The position numbers and the translations under genes were made by a program. From positions 1,922,001 to 1,986,000 of the forward strand of contig NZ_CP163302.1 in NCBI RefSeq assembly GCF_041022165.1: a stretch of 64,000 bases of DNA, written 5' to 3'. Positions 41,023 through 49,854 of this stretch are shown here, one piece after another (positions within the stretch are counted from its first letter, which is position 1; every line of letters starts with the position of its first letter). This stretch comes from Sinomonas sp. P10A9 (GTDB lineage Bacteria; Actinomycetota; Actinomycetes; Actinomycetales; Micrococcaceae). The notes under the pieces were generated by a model that was not told where the DNA came from, ran no database searches, and worked only from the letters and a program-made list of their open reading frames with translations.

Positions 41023-42531
41023 ATGAGACGCGCGAAGATCGTGGCCACGTTCGGTCCGGCCATCTCCAGCTACGAGAACACCGTCGCTGTCATCGAGGCG
41101 GGGGTGGATGTGGCCCGCATGAACATGAGCCACGGCGACTACTCGGTGCATGACGGCACCTACGAGAACGTCCGCAAGGCGGCCGCCGAGCTCGGCAAAG
41201 CCGTGGGCATCATGGCCGACCTCCAGGGCCCCAAGATTCGCCTCGGCCGGTTTGTCGACGGCCCGCACCTGCTTGCCGTCGGCGATGTCTTCACCATCAC
41301 GACCGATGACGTTCCGGGCACCAAGGACATCTGCTCGACGACACTGAAGAGCCTCACCGAGGACGTCAGGGTGGGAGACACCCTTCTCATCGACGATGGA
41401 AAGGTCGCGCTGCTCGCGACCGCGGTTGACGACGTGAAGGTCGTCACCGAGGTCACGGTGGCCGGCACGGTGTCCAATAACAAGGGCATCAACCTGCCCG
41501 GTGTCGCCGTGAATGTCCCCGCGTTGAGCGAGAAAGATGAGGCCGACCTCCGCTGGGCTCTCAAGCGCGGCGTCGATTTCATTGCGCTCTCGTTCGTGCG
41601 GGATGCGAGCGACGTCGACCGAGTGCACGAGATCATGGACGAGGAAGGTCGCCGTGTGCCGGTGATCGCCAAGATCGAGAAGCCCCAGGCGGTGGACCAG
41701 CTCCACGAGATCATCGACGCGTTCGATGCGATCATGGTGGCCCGTGGCGACCTCGGCGTGGAGCTTCCGCTCGAGCAGGTCCCGCTCGTGCAGAAGCGCG
41801 CGATCGAGCTTGCACGCCGCTGGGCCAAGCCGGTCATCGTGGCGACCCAGGTGCTCGAGTCCATGATCGAGAACCCCCGCCCGACGCGCGCCGAAGCTTC
41901 CGACTGCGCGAATGCTGTGCTCGACGGCGCGGATGCGGTCATGCTCTCGGGCGAGACGAGCGTTGGCGCCTACCCCATCGAGACCGTGAAGACGATGGCG
42001 CGGATCATCGAGTCCACCGAGGAGCATGGCCTCGAGCGCGTACCGCCGCTCGGGTCCCAGCCGAAGACGCGAGGTGGTGCGATCACCCGTGCCGCCGTCG
42101 CGATTGCGGACCAGCTCGACGCCAAGTACATCTGCACGTTCACGCAGTCCGGTGACTCGGCGCGTCGCCTGAGCCGCCTCCGGCCGCAGAAGCCGATCTT
42201 CGCGTTCACCCCGCTGACCTCGACGCTGAACATCCTCAGCCTCTGCTGGGGGATCCAGCCGCGGATGGTGGACTTCGCTGCGCATACCGATCAGATGATC
42301 GCGCAGGTCGACGACTACCTCCTCCACGCCGGTCTCGCTACGCCGAACGATATCGTCGTGGTCGCCGCCGGCTCGCCGCCTGGGGTCGCGGGATCGACCA
42401 ACGCCTTGCGCGTCCACAAGGTCGGGGACCTCGCCGACGCCGGGCAGATGCTCGAGGGTGCGGCAGCCCCGGTCCGCGAGCAGATCGGTCCTTGGCCGCT
42501 GCCCACCGAGCCCAGGCGCCAGAAGCTCTAA
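41023..42531 (+). CDS. pyk: Pyruvate kinase
   Basis: 502 residues. Phosphoenolpyruvate to pyruvate with ATP formation. Motifs: MRRAKIVATFGPA, ARMNMSHGDY, the catalytic Lys in VIAKIEKPQ, and MVARGDLGVELP. A C-terminal allosteric domain is present. TAGGGT (41011-41016) ends six bases before ATG 41023; the following AGGT could also serve as a weak ribosome site. A strong hairpin follows the stop. Confidence 0.97.
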   Translation: MRRAKIVATFGPAISSYENTVAVIEAGVDVARMNMSHGDYSVHDGTYENVRKAAAELGKAVGIMADLQGPKIRLGRFVDGPHLLAVGDVFTITTDDVPGTKDICSTTLKSLTEDVRVGDTLLIDDGKVALLATAVDDVKVVTEVTVAGTVSNNKGINLPGVAVNVPALSEKDEADLRWALKRGVDFIALSFVRDASDVDRVHEIMDEEGRRVPVIAKIEKPQAVDQLHEIIDAFDAIMVARGDLGVELPLEQVPLVQKRAIELARRWAKPVIVATQVLESMIENPRPTRAEASDCANAVLDGADAVMLSGETSVGAYPIETVKTMARIIESTEEHGLERVPPLGSQPKTRGGAITRAAVAIADQLDAKYICTFTQSGDSARRLSRLRPQKPIFAFTPLTSTLNILSLCWGIQPRMVDFAAHTDQMIAQVDDYLLHAGLATPNDIVVVAAGSPPGVAGSTNALRVHKVGDLADAGQMLEGAAAPVREQIGPWPLPTEPRRQKL

Positions 42532-42571
42532 TCGGCGCTCCGGCATCTGGCCGGCATCTGCCGACCACGAA

Positions 42572-42604
42572 GAAGGGCGGCACCCACAGCGGGTGCCGCC
42601 CTTC
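42572..42604 (+). terminator. Terminator of pyk
   Basis: Perfect 14-bp stem, GAAGGGCGGCACCC (42572-42585) with GGGTGCCGCCCTTC (42591-42604), loop ACAGC. It is preceded by AGAA and is also usable from the opposite strand. Confidence 0.85.
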
Positions 42605-42610
42605 GCCGTC

Positions 42611-42655
42611 GTCCGAGGACCCGTTGTCCGAGGACCTGTTGTCCGACGACGCGGA
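42611..42655. repeat. Three tandem 15-base repeats between pyk and the ANTAR regulator
   Basis: GTCCGAGGACCCGTT, GTCCGAGGACCTGTT and GTCCGACGACGCGGA follow one another at 42611, 42626 and 42641. The first two differ by one base, the third by more. No gene covers it. Confidence 0.7.
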
Positions 42656-42682
42656 TGTTGCCGTCGTCGCCGGACTCCGACC

Positions 42683-43309
42683 TCAGGTGACCTGGTTGAT
42701 GATGGTCTCCGAGACCTCGCGCATGCTCAGCCGGCGGTCCATCGACGTCTTCTGGATCCAGCGGAATGCCTCGGGCTCCGTGAGGCCCATCTTCGTGATG
42801 AGGAGGCTCTTGGCGCGCTCAACGAGCTTGCGCGTGGCGAACTGCTCCTTGAGGTCCGTGACCTCGGACTCGAGGGCCTTGATCTCCTCGTGGCGCGAGA
42901 GCGCGATCTCGAGGGCGGGGAGGAGGTCGTTGGGCGTGAACGGCTTGACGACGTAGGCCATCGCACCGGCGTCGCGGGCGCGCTCGACGAGTTCCTTCTG
43001 GCTGAAGGCGGTCAGGAGCACGACGGGAGCGATGCGCGCCTTGACGATCTTCTCGGCGGCCGTGATGCCGTCCATGATGGGCATCTTGACGTCCATCAGC
43101 ACGAGGTCCGGCTTGAGCTGCTCGGCGAGCTCGACGGCGCGCTGCCCGTTGTCGGCCTCGGCGACGACGTCGTAGCCCTCCCCGCGGAGGATCTCGATGA
43201 TGTCGAGACGGATGAGAGTCTCGTCCTCGGCCACGATGACGCGGCGCGTTGGCGCAGAGGTGTCCGTCTTCTCATCGGCCAGGCCGGGCTGGGGGGTCTT
43301 ATCTGACAC
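42683..43309 (-). CDS. pdtaR: ANTAR-domain response regulator (PdtaR-like)
   Basis: 208 residues from GTG 43309, with AAGGAG five bases upstream. The N-terminal receiver has an acidic pocket (AEDETLIRLDI), phospho-acceptor Asp in LVLMDVKMP and the switch Lys in VVKPFTPNDL. A coiled linker leads to the C-terminal ANTAR RNA-binding domain (LVERAKSLLITKMGLTEPEA, then RRLSMREV). Like Rv1626 it should act by antitermination on RNA hairpins rather than on DNA. The matching kinase is not in the window. Confidence 0.92.
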   Translation of the reverse strand: MSDKTPQPGLADEKTDTSAPTRRVIVAEDETLIRLDIIEILRGEGYDVVAEADNGQRAVELAEQLKPDLVLMDVKMPIMDGITAAEKIVKARIAPVVLLTAFSQKELVERARDAGAMAYVVKPFTPNDLLPALEIALSRHEEIKALESEVTDLKEQFATRKLVERAKSLLITKMGLTEPEAFRWIQKTSMDRRLSMREVSETIINQVT

Positions 43310-43394
43310 GCGGGCTCCTTGAGAGTCAGGCGGATGTTTCTGCCCTCGATCCTACCGGGTACAGTAGTCGCGGAGGCCACCCAGGTGGCCGTTG

Positions 43395-43476
43395 GCCCGA
43401 GTGGCGGAATTGGCAGACGCGCCGCACTCAAAATGCGGTATCGAAAGGTGTGTGGGTTCGAGTCCCACCTCGGGCA
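43395..43476 (+). tRNA. tRNA-Leu(CAA)
   Basis: 82-base class II tRNA: acceptor stem GCCCGAG/CTCGGGC, discriminator A, anticodon loop CTCAAAA (anticodon CAA, for UUG), a long variable arm, T-loop GTTCGAGTC. CCA is not encoded. TACAGT at 43360-43365 is a likely -10. Confidence 0.96.
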
Positions 43477-43564
43477 CAGTGTCTTCTGGGTTCGGAGGCG
43501 TTGGGAACCGCGGCCCGGTCACTGCTCGCAGGGCCTTGAGCGCCGTCCCCGCTGGCCACGTGAC

Positions 43565-45274
43565 TCAGCGACCGCGGCGCCCCACCCACAGCCCGTGGAG
43601 CAACGGAACCACAGACACGATCATGAGCACGCTGCCGAGCGTCGAGTCGTCCGCCCGGACCACGGAACCTGCGATGAGCAAGGCGCCGAATACGAGAGCC
43701 GATGCCGATCGCTGGGCCGCGCGGTTAAGGCGCGCCATCTGCCGTTCCAGACGCGGATTGGCCACGGACAGTGAACCGTCCTCGATGCGGGCGACAAGCC
43801 CGTCCAGGCGTTTCGGCAGACGCAAGACGAGTCCCGCTGCATCGAGCGCCTCCTGGGCTACGTCCTGCACGATGTTGCCACGCTCGTCGCGCAGCAGCTG
43901 CGCCGCGTAGGGCTCGACCGCATCCCACAGATTGAAGCGAGCGTCCAGCGAGCTGCACACGCCCGAGGTCAGTGACATCGCCCGGATGATGAGCAGGAAA
44001 TTCTCGGGCAACTGGAAGGGCAGCGAGCGGACGACGTCGCCGAACTCCACGGCGAAGTCAAGGAACTCCTTCTGGTCCACCTCGCGAAGCTCGGCGAAGC
44101 CCATCCCACCAAACCGGGCGAAGAGCTGTGTCATCGCCCGCTCAAGCTCGGTTGTGTCGGTTGACGGCACCAGGGCGCCTATGTCGTTGATCGCGGCTAT
44201 CAGGCCCTTTCCGTCACGCGAGGCGGCCGCGATCAGGAGCTTCCGCAGGCCGCTGCGGGTGCTGGACGGAACCTCGCCCATCATGCCGAAGTCGATGAAC
44301 GTCAGCTTCCACGGGCGTCCTGCGGGTGAATCCTCAGCCGGAGTGACGAAGATGTTGCCGGGGTGCGGATCGGCGTGGAAGAAGCCGTTCTTGAACATCT
44401 GGTCGAACATGACCGACGCAAAAACGGGGGCAACCTGCACCGGATCGATTCCCGCCGCAAGCAGTGCCTTCAAGTCCGTGATCTTGATCGCCGAGACGTC
44501 TGCGAGCGTGAGCACGCGGCGGGTGGTCCACTCCCAGGCGACGTCGGGCACACCCACACGGTCGTCATCGGCGAAATCAGCCGCGAAGCGCTCTGCATTC
44601 GCTGCCTCATGCAGGTAGTCGATCTCCTCCAAACTTGTCTGCGCGAACTCTTCGACGAGAGCCGCCACGTCCACCCGATCGGACACCACCCGCACGTGGC
44701 GGAGCCAGCCTCCTACCTTGCGTAGTGCGGCCAGATCGACCTCGACAATCGCGTCGATTCCAGGGCGCTGCACCTTCACCACCACGCCCTCGACCCCCGC
44801 TTCCGCGGCATGGACGGGAAGGAGTTGCGCACGGTGCGCCTGGCCGAGGGATGCCGCGGCGAGTGGGATCTCCTCGAGCGACGAGAAGACCTGGTCCAGG
44901 CGGCCCAGTTCCGCCTCGGCGAGTGCGCAGATTGCGGGGAACCGGACCGGGGGCACCTCATCTTGCAGACCCTCGAGCTCTTTCGTGATCTCAGGCGGAA
45001 GCACGTCCAGCCTGGACGAGAGGAACTGGCCCACCTTGATCATCAGGCCGCCCAAGTCGACCGCGAGCAGGTGGAAGCGCTGCGCGAAGCGCCGCATCCT
45101 CGCGGTGCGAGTGCGCTCGGCAATGCCGCCCAGCCCAACCCGTGGGAGAACCAGCTCGAACCACCAGGTGACGGCGAGGTGCCACCCGGCGAAGCGCAGG
45201 ATTCGCCGGTAACGGGCACGGGTGCCCCCCGCGCCGGGTACCGGGTCCCCTCGGTCCCGACGAATCGACGTCAC
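43565..45274 (-). CDS. AarF/UbiB (ABC1/ADCK) family atypical kinase
   Basis: 569 residues from GTG 45274, five bases after the PadR stop. The KxGQ family motif is IKVGQFLSSR, followed by an Ala-rich nucleotide loop AAASLGQ, a VVKVQRPG Lys, catalytic loop FHADPHPGNI and metal site FIDFGMMG. Two membrane segments sit at the C terminus. E. coli and mitochondrial relatives support ubiquinone synthesis; this lineage uses menaquinone, so the role may be in quinone or isoprenoid lipid handling. Its operon with PadR suggests induction by a phenolic or other stress. Confidence 0.88.
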   Translation of the reverse strand: MTSIRRDRGDPVPGAGGTRARYRRILRFAGWHLAVTWWFELVLPRVGLGGIAERTRTARMRRFAQRFHLLAVDLGGLMIKVGQFLSSRLDVLPPEITKELEGLQDEVPPVRFPAICALAEAELGRLDQVFSSLEEIPLAAASLGQAHRAQLLPVHAAEAGVEGVVVKVQRPGIDAIVEVDLAALRKVGGWLRHVRVVSDRVDVAALVEEFAQTSLEEIDYLHEAANAERFAADFADDDRVGVPDVAWEWTTRRVLTLADVSAIKITDLKALLAAGIDPVQVAPVFASVMFDQMFKNGFFHADPHPGNIFVTPAEDSPAGRPWKLTFIDFGMMGEVPSSTRSGLRKLLIAAASRDGKGLIAAINDIGALVPSTDTTELERAMTQLFARFGGMGFAELREVDQKEFLDFAVEFGDVVRSLPFQLPENFLLIIRAMSLTSGVCSSLDARFNLWDAVEPYAAQLLRDERGNIVQDVAQEALDAAGLVLRLPKRLDGLVARIEDGSLSVANPRLERQMARLNRAAQRSASALVFGALLIAGSVVRADDSTLGSVLMIVSVVPLLHGLWVGRRGR

Positions 45275-45279
45275 CCCCG

Positions 45280-45822
45280 TCAGTCCTGGGCGAGGATCGC
45301 ATACAGACGACGGCGTGCCTCGTCGAGCACTGCCACGGCCCGCTCCACCTGCTCCGGCGACCCGGTACGCCCCACTTGGGCGGCGGCCTGAGCGAGCTCG
45401 ACACCGGCCCTCGGAAGCGCCGCGAACCCGGTGCCGGATGCCGCACCTGTCGACTCCCAAGGCGCAGACGATTCGGCGCGCGCAGCGTCGTCCCGACCTG
45501 TCTCCGTCAGCGAGTAGATCCTTCGGCCGCCGGACTCCTCGGCACTGATGAGCCCTTCATCTGCCAACAGCTGCAGCGTGGGGTAGACGGAGCCGGCGCT
45601 CGGCTTCCAGCCGCCACTGCTGCGCTCCTCGATCTCACGGATGATCTGATAGCCATGCATCGGCTGTTCCGTAAGGAGGGCCAGCACCGCCGACCGCACC
45701 TCGCCTTGCCCTGCGCGGGTGCCTGAGCGCTTCTCAAACCGTGAACGCAGCTCCTCGACGGCCTGGAAGATCCCATCGATACGGGGGGCGCCAAATTTAC
45801 CCGCCGGGAATGAATTGCGCAT
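45280..45822 (-). CDS. PadR family transcriptional regulator
   Basis: 180 residues from ATG 45822, with AGGAG upstream. PadR winged helix (VRSAVLALLTEQPMHGYQIIREI, split here by family as helix 1 and 2, then SVYPTLQLLADEGLI). The C terminus extends with an Ala-rich helical dimerisation part. It probably represses its own operon including the AarF kinase. A palindromic ATCG-AGAA-CGAT (45841-45852) upstream is a candidate operator. Confidence 0.88.
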   Translation of the reverse strand: MRNSFPAGKFGAPRIDGIFQAVEELRSRFEKRSGTRAGQGEVRSAVLALLTEQPMHGYQIIREIEERSSGGWKPSAGSVYPTLQLLADEGLISAEESGGRRIYSLTETGRDDAARAESSAPWESTGAASGTGFAALPRAGVELAQAAAQVGRTGSPEQVERAVAVLDEARRRLYAILAQD

Positions 45823-45940
45823 TCTGCTCTCCTGGAGTGAATCGAGAACGATAGGTCTTGACGGTAGCGCCGCAGTCTGGCCAAGTCCACGGCCGCCGAA
45901 GGTTCTGGGAAAGCCGTGGTGGCGTGGCTAGTGTGGGGCC

Positions 45941-46504
45941 ATGTCTGACTTCGTGTACTTCGTGGGAAGCAGCCTGGACGGCTACATCGCGCAGGACAAC
46001 GGTGGCCTCGACTGGCTCACCGCCTTCGATTCCGTCGAGGGCCTCGGGGCGTCCTACAAGGCGTTCGAGGCAGGGGTCGGATGCATCGCGATGGGCGGCG
46101 GAACGTATGAGTGGATTCGCGCACACGTACCCGGCCAATGGCCCTACAAGGTGCCATGCTGGGTCTTCACCCACCACGAGCTCGGTGTGGACGACGGCGC
46201 TGACGTGGTCCTCGTGCGCGGCGATGTCGACACCTTCGCGGAAGAGCTGCGCCGTGACGCGGGGGAGAAGGACGTGTACATCGCGGGCGGAGGATCGCTC
46301 GCGGGGCAGTTCCTTGCCGCGGGGCTCATTGACCGCATCGTGCTCACGATCGTCCCGGTCGCGCTCGGCGGCGGCGTCCCGGTGCTGGGCGGAAACCCGC
46401 TGGGTGTCCCCTCGGAGTTCACACTCGAGGGCCTCACTGAACGCGATGGCACCGTGGAGCTGCGCTACCGGAGGAGCATGCCGCCGCCCGCGCCGGGCGA
46501 CTGA
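45941..46504 (+). CDS. Dihydrofolate reductase family (RibD C-terminal-like) protein
   Basis: 187 residues. DHFR-like fold: VYFVGSSLDGYIAQDNGGLDW at the N terminus is the substrate/cofactor segment, YIAGGGSLAGQFL the NADPH loop, and TIVPVALGGG the end strand. This group are probable NADPH reductases of unknown substrate, not the folate enzyme. TAGTGT (45929-45934) ends six bases before ATG 45941, so leaderless. Divergent from PadR. Confidence 0.85.
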   Translation: MSDFVYFVGSSLDGYIAQDNGGLDWLTAFDSVEGLGASYKAFEAGVGCIAMGGGTYEWIRAHVPGQWPYKVPCWVFTHHELGVDDGADVVLVRGDVDTFAEELRRDAGEKDVYIAGGGSLAGQFLAAGLIDRIVLTIVPVALGGGVPVLGGNPLGVPSEFTLEGLTERDGTVELRYRRSMPPPAPGD

Positions 46505-46556
46505 CCGGGTCAACGCGCCCCGATGCGGACGGGCATCACCCCCGGCCGGACCCTCA

Positions 46557-47093
46557 TCAGCCGGCGCGGGATCCCGCCGGGTTGTCCCGCACGAGGTTCG
46601 TGATGCGTGCCGTGCACACGCGGTGCCCCTCGTCGTCGGTGATGACGATCTCATGGGTCGCGATGGTCCGCCCGAGGTGCAGGGCGGTGCACGTTCCGCG
46701 CACTCGGCCCAGGGCCGCGGGGCGGTGGTGGGTCGCGTTGAGGTCAACGCCCACCGCATGGCGGCCCGGGCCGGCATGGACCCACGCGGCGAAGGAGCCG
46801 AGCGTCTCCGCGAGGACTGCGCTCGCGCCGCCATGGAGGATGCCTGCCACCTGCGTATTCCCTGCCACCGGCATGGTCGCGACCGCGCGTGCGGCGGAGA
46901 GTTCCTCGAAGACGATGCCCAGCTTGACCACGAGGGCCCCGACGCCGTGCGCGGCCAGAAGCGGTCTCAGCCCGACCGGGATCCCCGCCGCTTCGAGCTC
47001 CGCAGCGACCGCGGGATCGACCGGATTTCCGGGCGGATCGGCGGACGGACGGGCATCGGAGGCCGCTGCGGGCCGAATGAAATTGTCATGCAT
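46557..47093 (-). CDS. PaaI-family hotdog thioesterase
   Basis: 178 residues. Hotdog fold with the HGGASAVLAETL helix, which carries the catalytic acid-bearing helix of PaaI-like acyl-CoA thioesterases, and strand VGVDLNATHHRP. It hydrolyses acyl- or aryl-CoA; the substrate is unknown. ATG 47093 faces the polA start with 19 bases between, so the promoters overlap. An N-terminal ~30-residue linker is unusual but harmless. Confidence 0.85.
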   Translation of the reverse strand: MHDNFIRPAAASDARPSADPPGNPVDPAVAAELEAAGIPVGLRPLLAAHGVGALVVKLGIVFEELSAARAVATMPVAGNTQVAGILHGGASAVLAETLGSFAAWVHAGPGRHAVGVDLNATHHRPAALGRVRGTCTALHLGRTIATHEIVITDDEGHRVCTARITNLVRDNPAGSRAG

Positions 47094-47112
47094 GGCCACT
47101 AGGCTGGCACCT

Positions 47113-49854
47113 GTGACTGAAACCAGCCAAACCCTCGCCGCACCCGCCACCTCCATCTCGGGGGGAGCCAGCGGGGGAGAGCGGCCGAGGCTGCTGGTCC
47201 TCGACGGGCACTCGATGGCCTTCCGGGCCTTCTTCGCACTCCCTGCTGAGAGCTTCGTCAATGCGGCGGGGCAGCACACGAACGCGGTCCACGGCTTCAC
47301 GTCGATGCTCATCAACCTCGTGCGCGACCAGAAGCCCACCCACATCGCGGTCGCCTTCGATGTCAGCGACGAGACGACGCACCGCAAGGCCGAATACAGC
47401 GAGTACAAGGGAGGCCGCAACGCGACGCCGCCCGAGTTCGCCGGGCAGATCGGCTACATCAAGCGGGTCATGGACGCCTTGGGCATCCGCACGATGGAGC
47501 TGCCCGGCCACGAGGCCGACGATATCCTTGCTACCCTCGCGGCCCAGGGGTCGGCTGCGGGCTACGAGGTCCTCCTCGTCTCGGGAGACCGGGACACGTT
47601 CCAGCTCGTCAATGACAACGTGTTCGTGCTCTACCCGCGCAAGGGCGTGAGCGACATCCCGCGCATGGACGCCGCCGCGATCGAGGAGAAGTACTTCGTT
47701 CCGCCCGCACGGTATCCGGATCTGGCGGCGCTCGTCGGCGAGAGCGCCGACAACCTTCCGGGCGTCCCCGGAGTCGGCCCCAAGACCGCGGCCAAGTGGA
47801 TCACCCAGTACGACGGTCTCGAGGGCGTTCTCGCCCACGCCAGCGAGATCAAGGGCAAGGCGGGGGAGAGCCTCCGGGACAACATGGAGTCCGTCCAGCG
47901 CAACCGCCGGCTCAACCGGCTCCTCACCGATCTCGAACTGCCGGTCGCTCTCGACGAGCTCGCGGATCCGCGGCCCGAGCGCGCTGCCGTGGAGTCGCTC
48001 TTCGACGAGCTCGAGTTCAAAGCCCTCCGCACGCGCGTCTATGACATCTTCGACACCGAAGGCCCCGAGGGGGTCGAGGACGCCTTCCACGTTCCGCCGC
48101 ACACCGTCGCGGCGGACGACGGCGCGCTGGTCGCCGCGCTCGAGGCCCTCGCCGCGGGCGCGGGTGAGGCACCCGTGGCGGTCGCCGTCCGCACCGACGG
48201 GGGCAGCCCCCGGCCGGCAGCAGAGTCGATTGCACTCGCGACGGCGGAATCGGCGGTTGTGGTGCCCGTCGAGGCCGGGGTTCCCGCACCGCTGCGAGCG
48301 TGGCTCGCAGACGCATCAGTGCCCAAGGCCATGGCCGAGTTCAAGGAGGCAGCCAAGGCCCTGCGCGGTCTGGGTGCGGAGGTCGCGGGCCTCATGGACG
48401 ACGTCTCGATTTCGGGCTACCTCGCAGAACCGGACCGGCGCTCCTACGCGCTGGCCGATCTCGCGCAGCACCACCTGGGCATCGAGCTCGCTGCCGGCGG
48501 GCCGCAGACGGGCCAGCTCGCGCTTGACCTGGCCGGCGCGGAAGCCGCGGCCGCGGCGCTCGCCCGGGAGGCCGCCGTCGTGCGCGCCCTCCACGATACG
48601 CTCGCCCCGCAGCTCGAGCAGTTCGGTGCGACGGCTCTCCTGCGGGAGATGGAGCTACCGCTCTCCCGGGTCCTGCTGGACATGGAGTGGGCGGGCATTA
48701 CCGTCGATGAGAAGCAGATCGATGGACTCCTTGACGAGCTCGGTGCGACGAGCGAGCAGGCGGCCGCGGCCGCCTACGAGGCCATCGGGCACGAGGTCAA
48801 CCTCGGCTCGCCCAAGCAGCTCCAGACGGTCCTCTTCGAGGAACTCGAGCTTCCCAAGACCAAGAAGATCAAGACCGGGTACACGACCGACGCCGCCTCG
48901 CTCAAGGAGCTCCTGGACAGGACCGGGCACCCGTTCCTCGAAGCGCTCATGGCCCACCGTGAGTCGAGCAAGCTGAGGCAGATGGTCGAGACGCTCAAGA
49001 GGGCAGTCACGAAGGACGGGCGCATCCACACGACCTACGCGCAGACCATCGCCGCGACCGGGCGGCTCTCCTCCAACAACCCCAACCTCCAGAACATCCC
49101 GATCCGCTCCGAGGAGGGGCGCCGCGTGCGCGACGTGTTCGTTGCCGGCGAGGGATACGAGTCGCTGCTCTCGGCCGACTACTCGCAGATCGAGATGCGC
49201 ATCATGGCGCACCTCTCCGGCGACGAAGGACTCATCGAGGCGTACCGCGCAGGTGAGGACCTGCACCGGTTCGTGGGCTCGCGCATCTTCCACGTCGAGC
49301 CGGCGGACGTGACGAGCGAGATGCGGTCCAAGGTCAAGGCGATGTCCTACGGCCTGGCCTACGGGCTCTCATCCTTCGGCCTGTCCAAGCAGCTGGAGAT
49401 CTCGGTCGACGAGGCGAGGACCCTCATGAAGGACTACTTCGACCGGTTCGGTGCGGTGCGGGACTACCTCCGTGGCGTCGTCGAGCAGGCCCGGCAGGAC
49501 GGCTACACCCAGACCATCTTCGGTCGCCGCCGGTACCTGCCCGATCTCACGAGCCCGAACCGGGCGCACCGCGAGCTGGCCGAGCGCATCGCCCTCAACT
49601 CGCCGATCCAGGGATCGGCCGCGGATATCATCAAGCGGGCCATGATCGGCGTTGAGGGCCAGCTCCGCGAGCGTGGGATCGGGTCGCGGCTGCTGCTCCA
49701 GATCCACGACGAGCTCGTGGTCGAGGTGGCTCCCGGCGAGGAGGCCACCGTGCGGGAGATCGTCGAGGCCGAGATGGGAGGCGCCGCCGAGCTGAGCGTT
49801 CCGCTCGACGTCCAGATCGGCGTCGGTCGGACGTGGAACGAGGCCGGCCACTGA
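47113..49854 (+). CDS. polA: DNA polymerase I
   Basis: 913 residues from GTG 47113; TAGGCT (47100-47105) ends seven bases before it, so leaderless. Domains: N-terminal 5'-3' exonuclease (LLVLDGHSMAFRAFFAL, LVSGDRDTFQLV), a degenerate 3'-5' exonuclease-like domain, and the polymerase domain with motif A SADYSQIEMRIMAHLS, motif B KVKAMSYGLAYGLS and motif C QIHDELVVEV. The DxE residues needed for proofreading are missing in the middle domain (AVRTDGGS where DTE would be), usual for actinobacterial PolA. Repair and Okazaki fragment processing. Confidence 0.96.
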   Translation: MTETSQTLAAPATSISGGASGGERPRLLVLDGHSMAFRAFFALPAESFVNAAGQHTNAVHGFTSMLINLVRDQKPTHIAVAFDVSDETTHRKAEYSEYKGGRNATPPEFAGQIGYIKRVMDALGIRTMELPGHEADDILATLAAQGSAAGYEVLLVSGDRDTFQLVNDNVFVLYPRKGVSDIPRMDAAAIEEKYFVPPARYPDLAALVGESADNLPGVPGVGPKTAAKWITQYDGLEGVLAHASEIKGKAGESLRDNMESVQRNRRLNRLLTDLELPVALDELADPRPERAAVESLFDELEFKALRTRVYDIFDTEGPEGVEDAFHVPPHTVAADDGALVAALEALAAGAGEAPVAVAVRTDGGSPRPAAESIALATAESAVVVPVEAGVPAPLRAWLADASVPKAMAEFKEAAKALRGLGAEVAGLMDDVSISGYLAEPDRRSYALADLAQHHLGIELAAGGPQTGQLALDLAGAEAAAAALAREAAVVRALHDTLAPQLEQFGATALLREMELPLSRVLLDMEWAGITVDEKQIDGLLDELGATSEQAAAAAYEAIGHEVNLGSPKQLQTVLFEELELPKTKKIKTGYTTDAASLKELLDRTGHPFLEALMAHRESSKLRQMVETLKRAVTKDGRIHTTYAQTIAATGRLSSNNPNLQNIPIRSEEGRRVRDVFVAGEGYESLLSADYSQIEMRIMAHLSGDEGLIEAYRAGEDLHRFVGSRIFHVEPADVTSEMRSKVKAMSYGLAYGLSSFGLSKQLEISVDEARTLMKDYFDRFGAVRDYLRGVVEQARQDGYTQTIFGRRRYLPDLTSPNRAHRELAERIALNSPIQGSAADIIKRAMIGVEGQLRERGIGSRLLLQIHDELVVEVAPGEEATVREIVEAEMGGAAELSVPLDVQIGVGRTWNEAGH

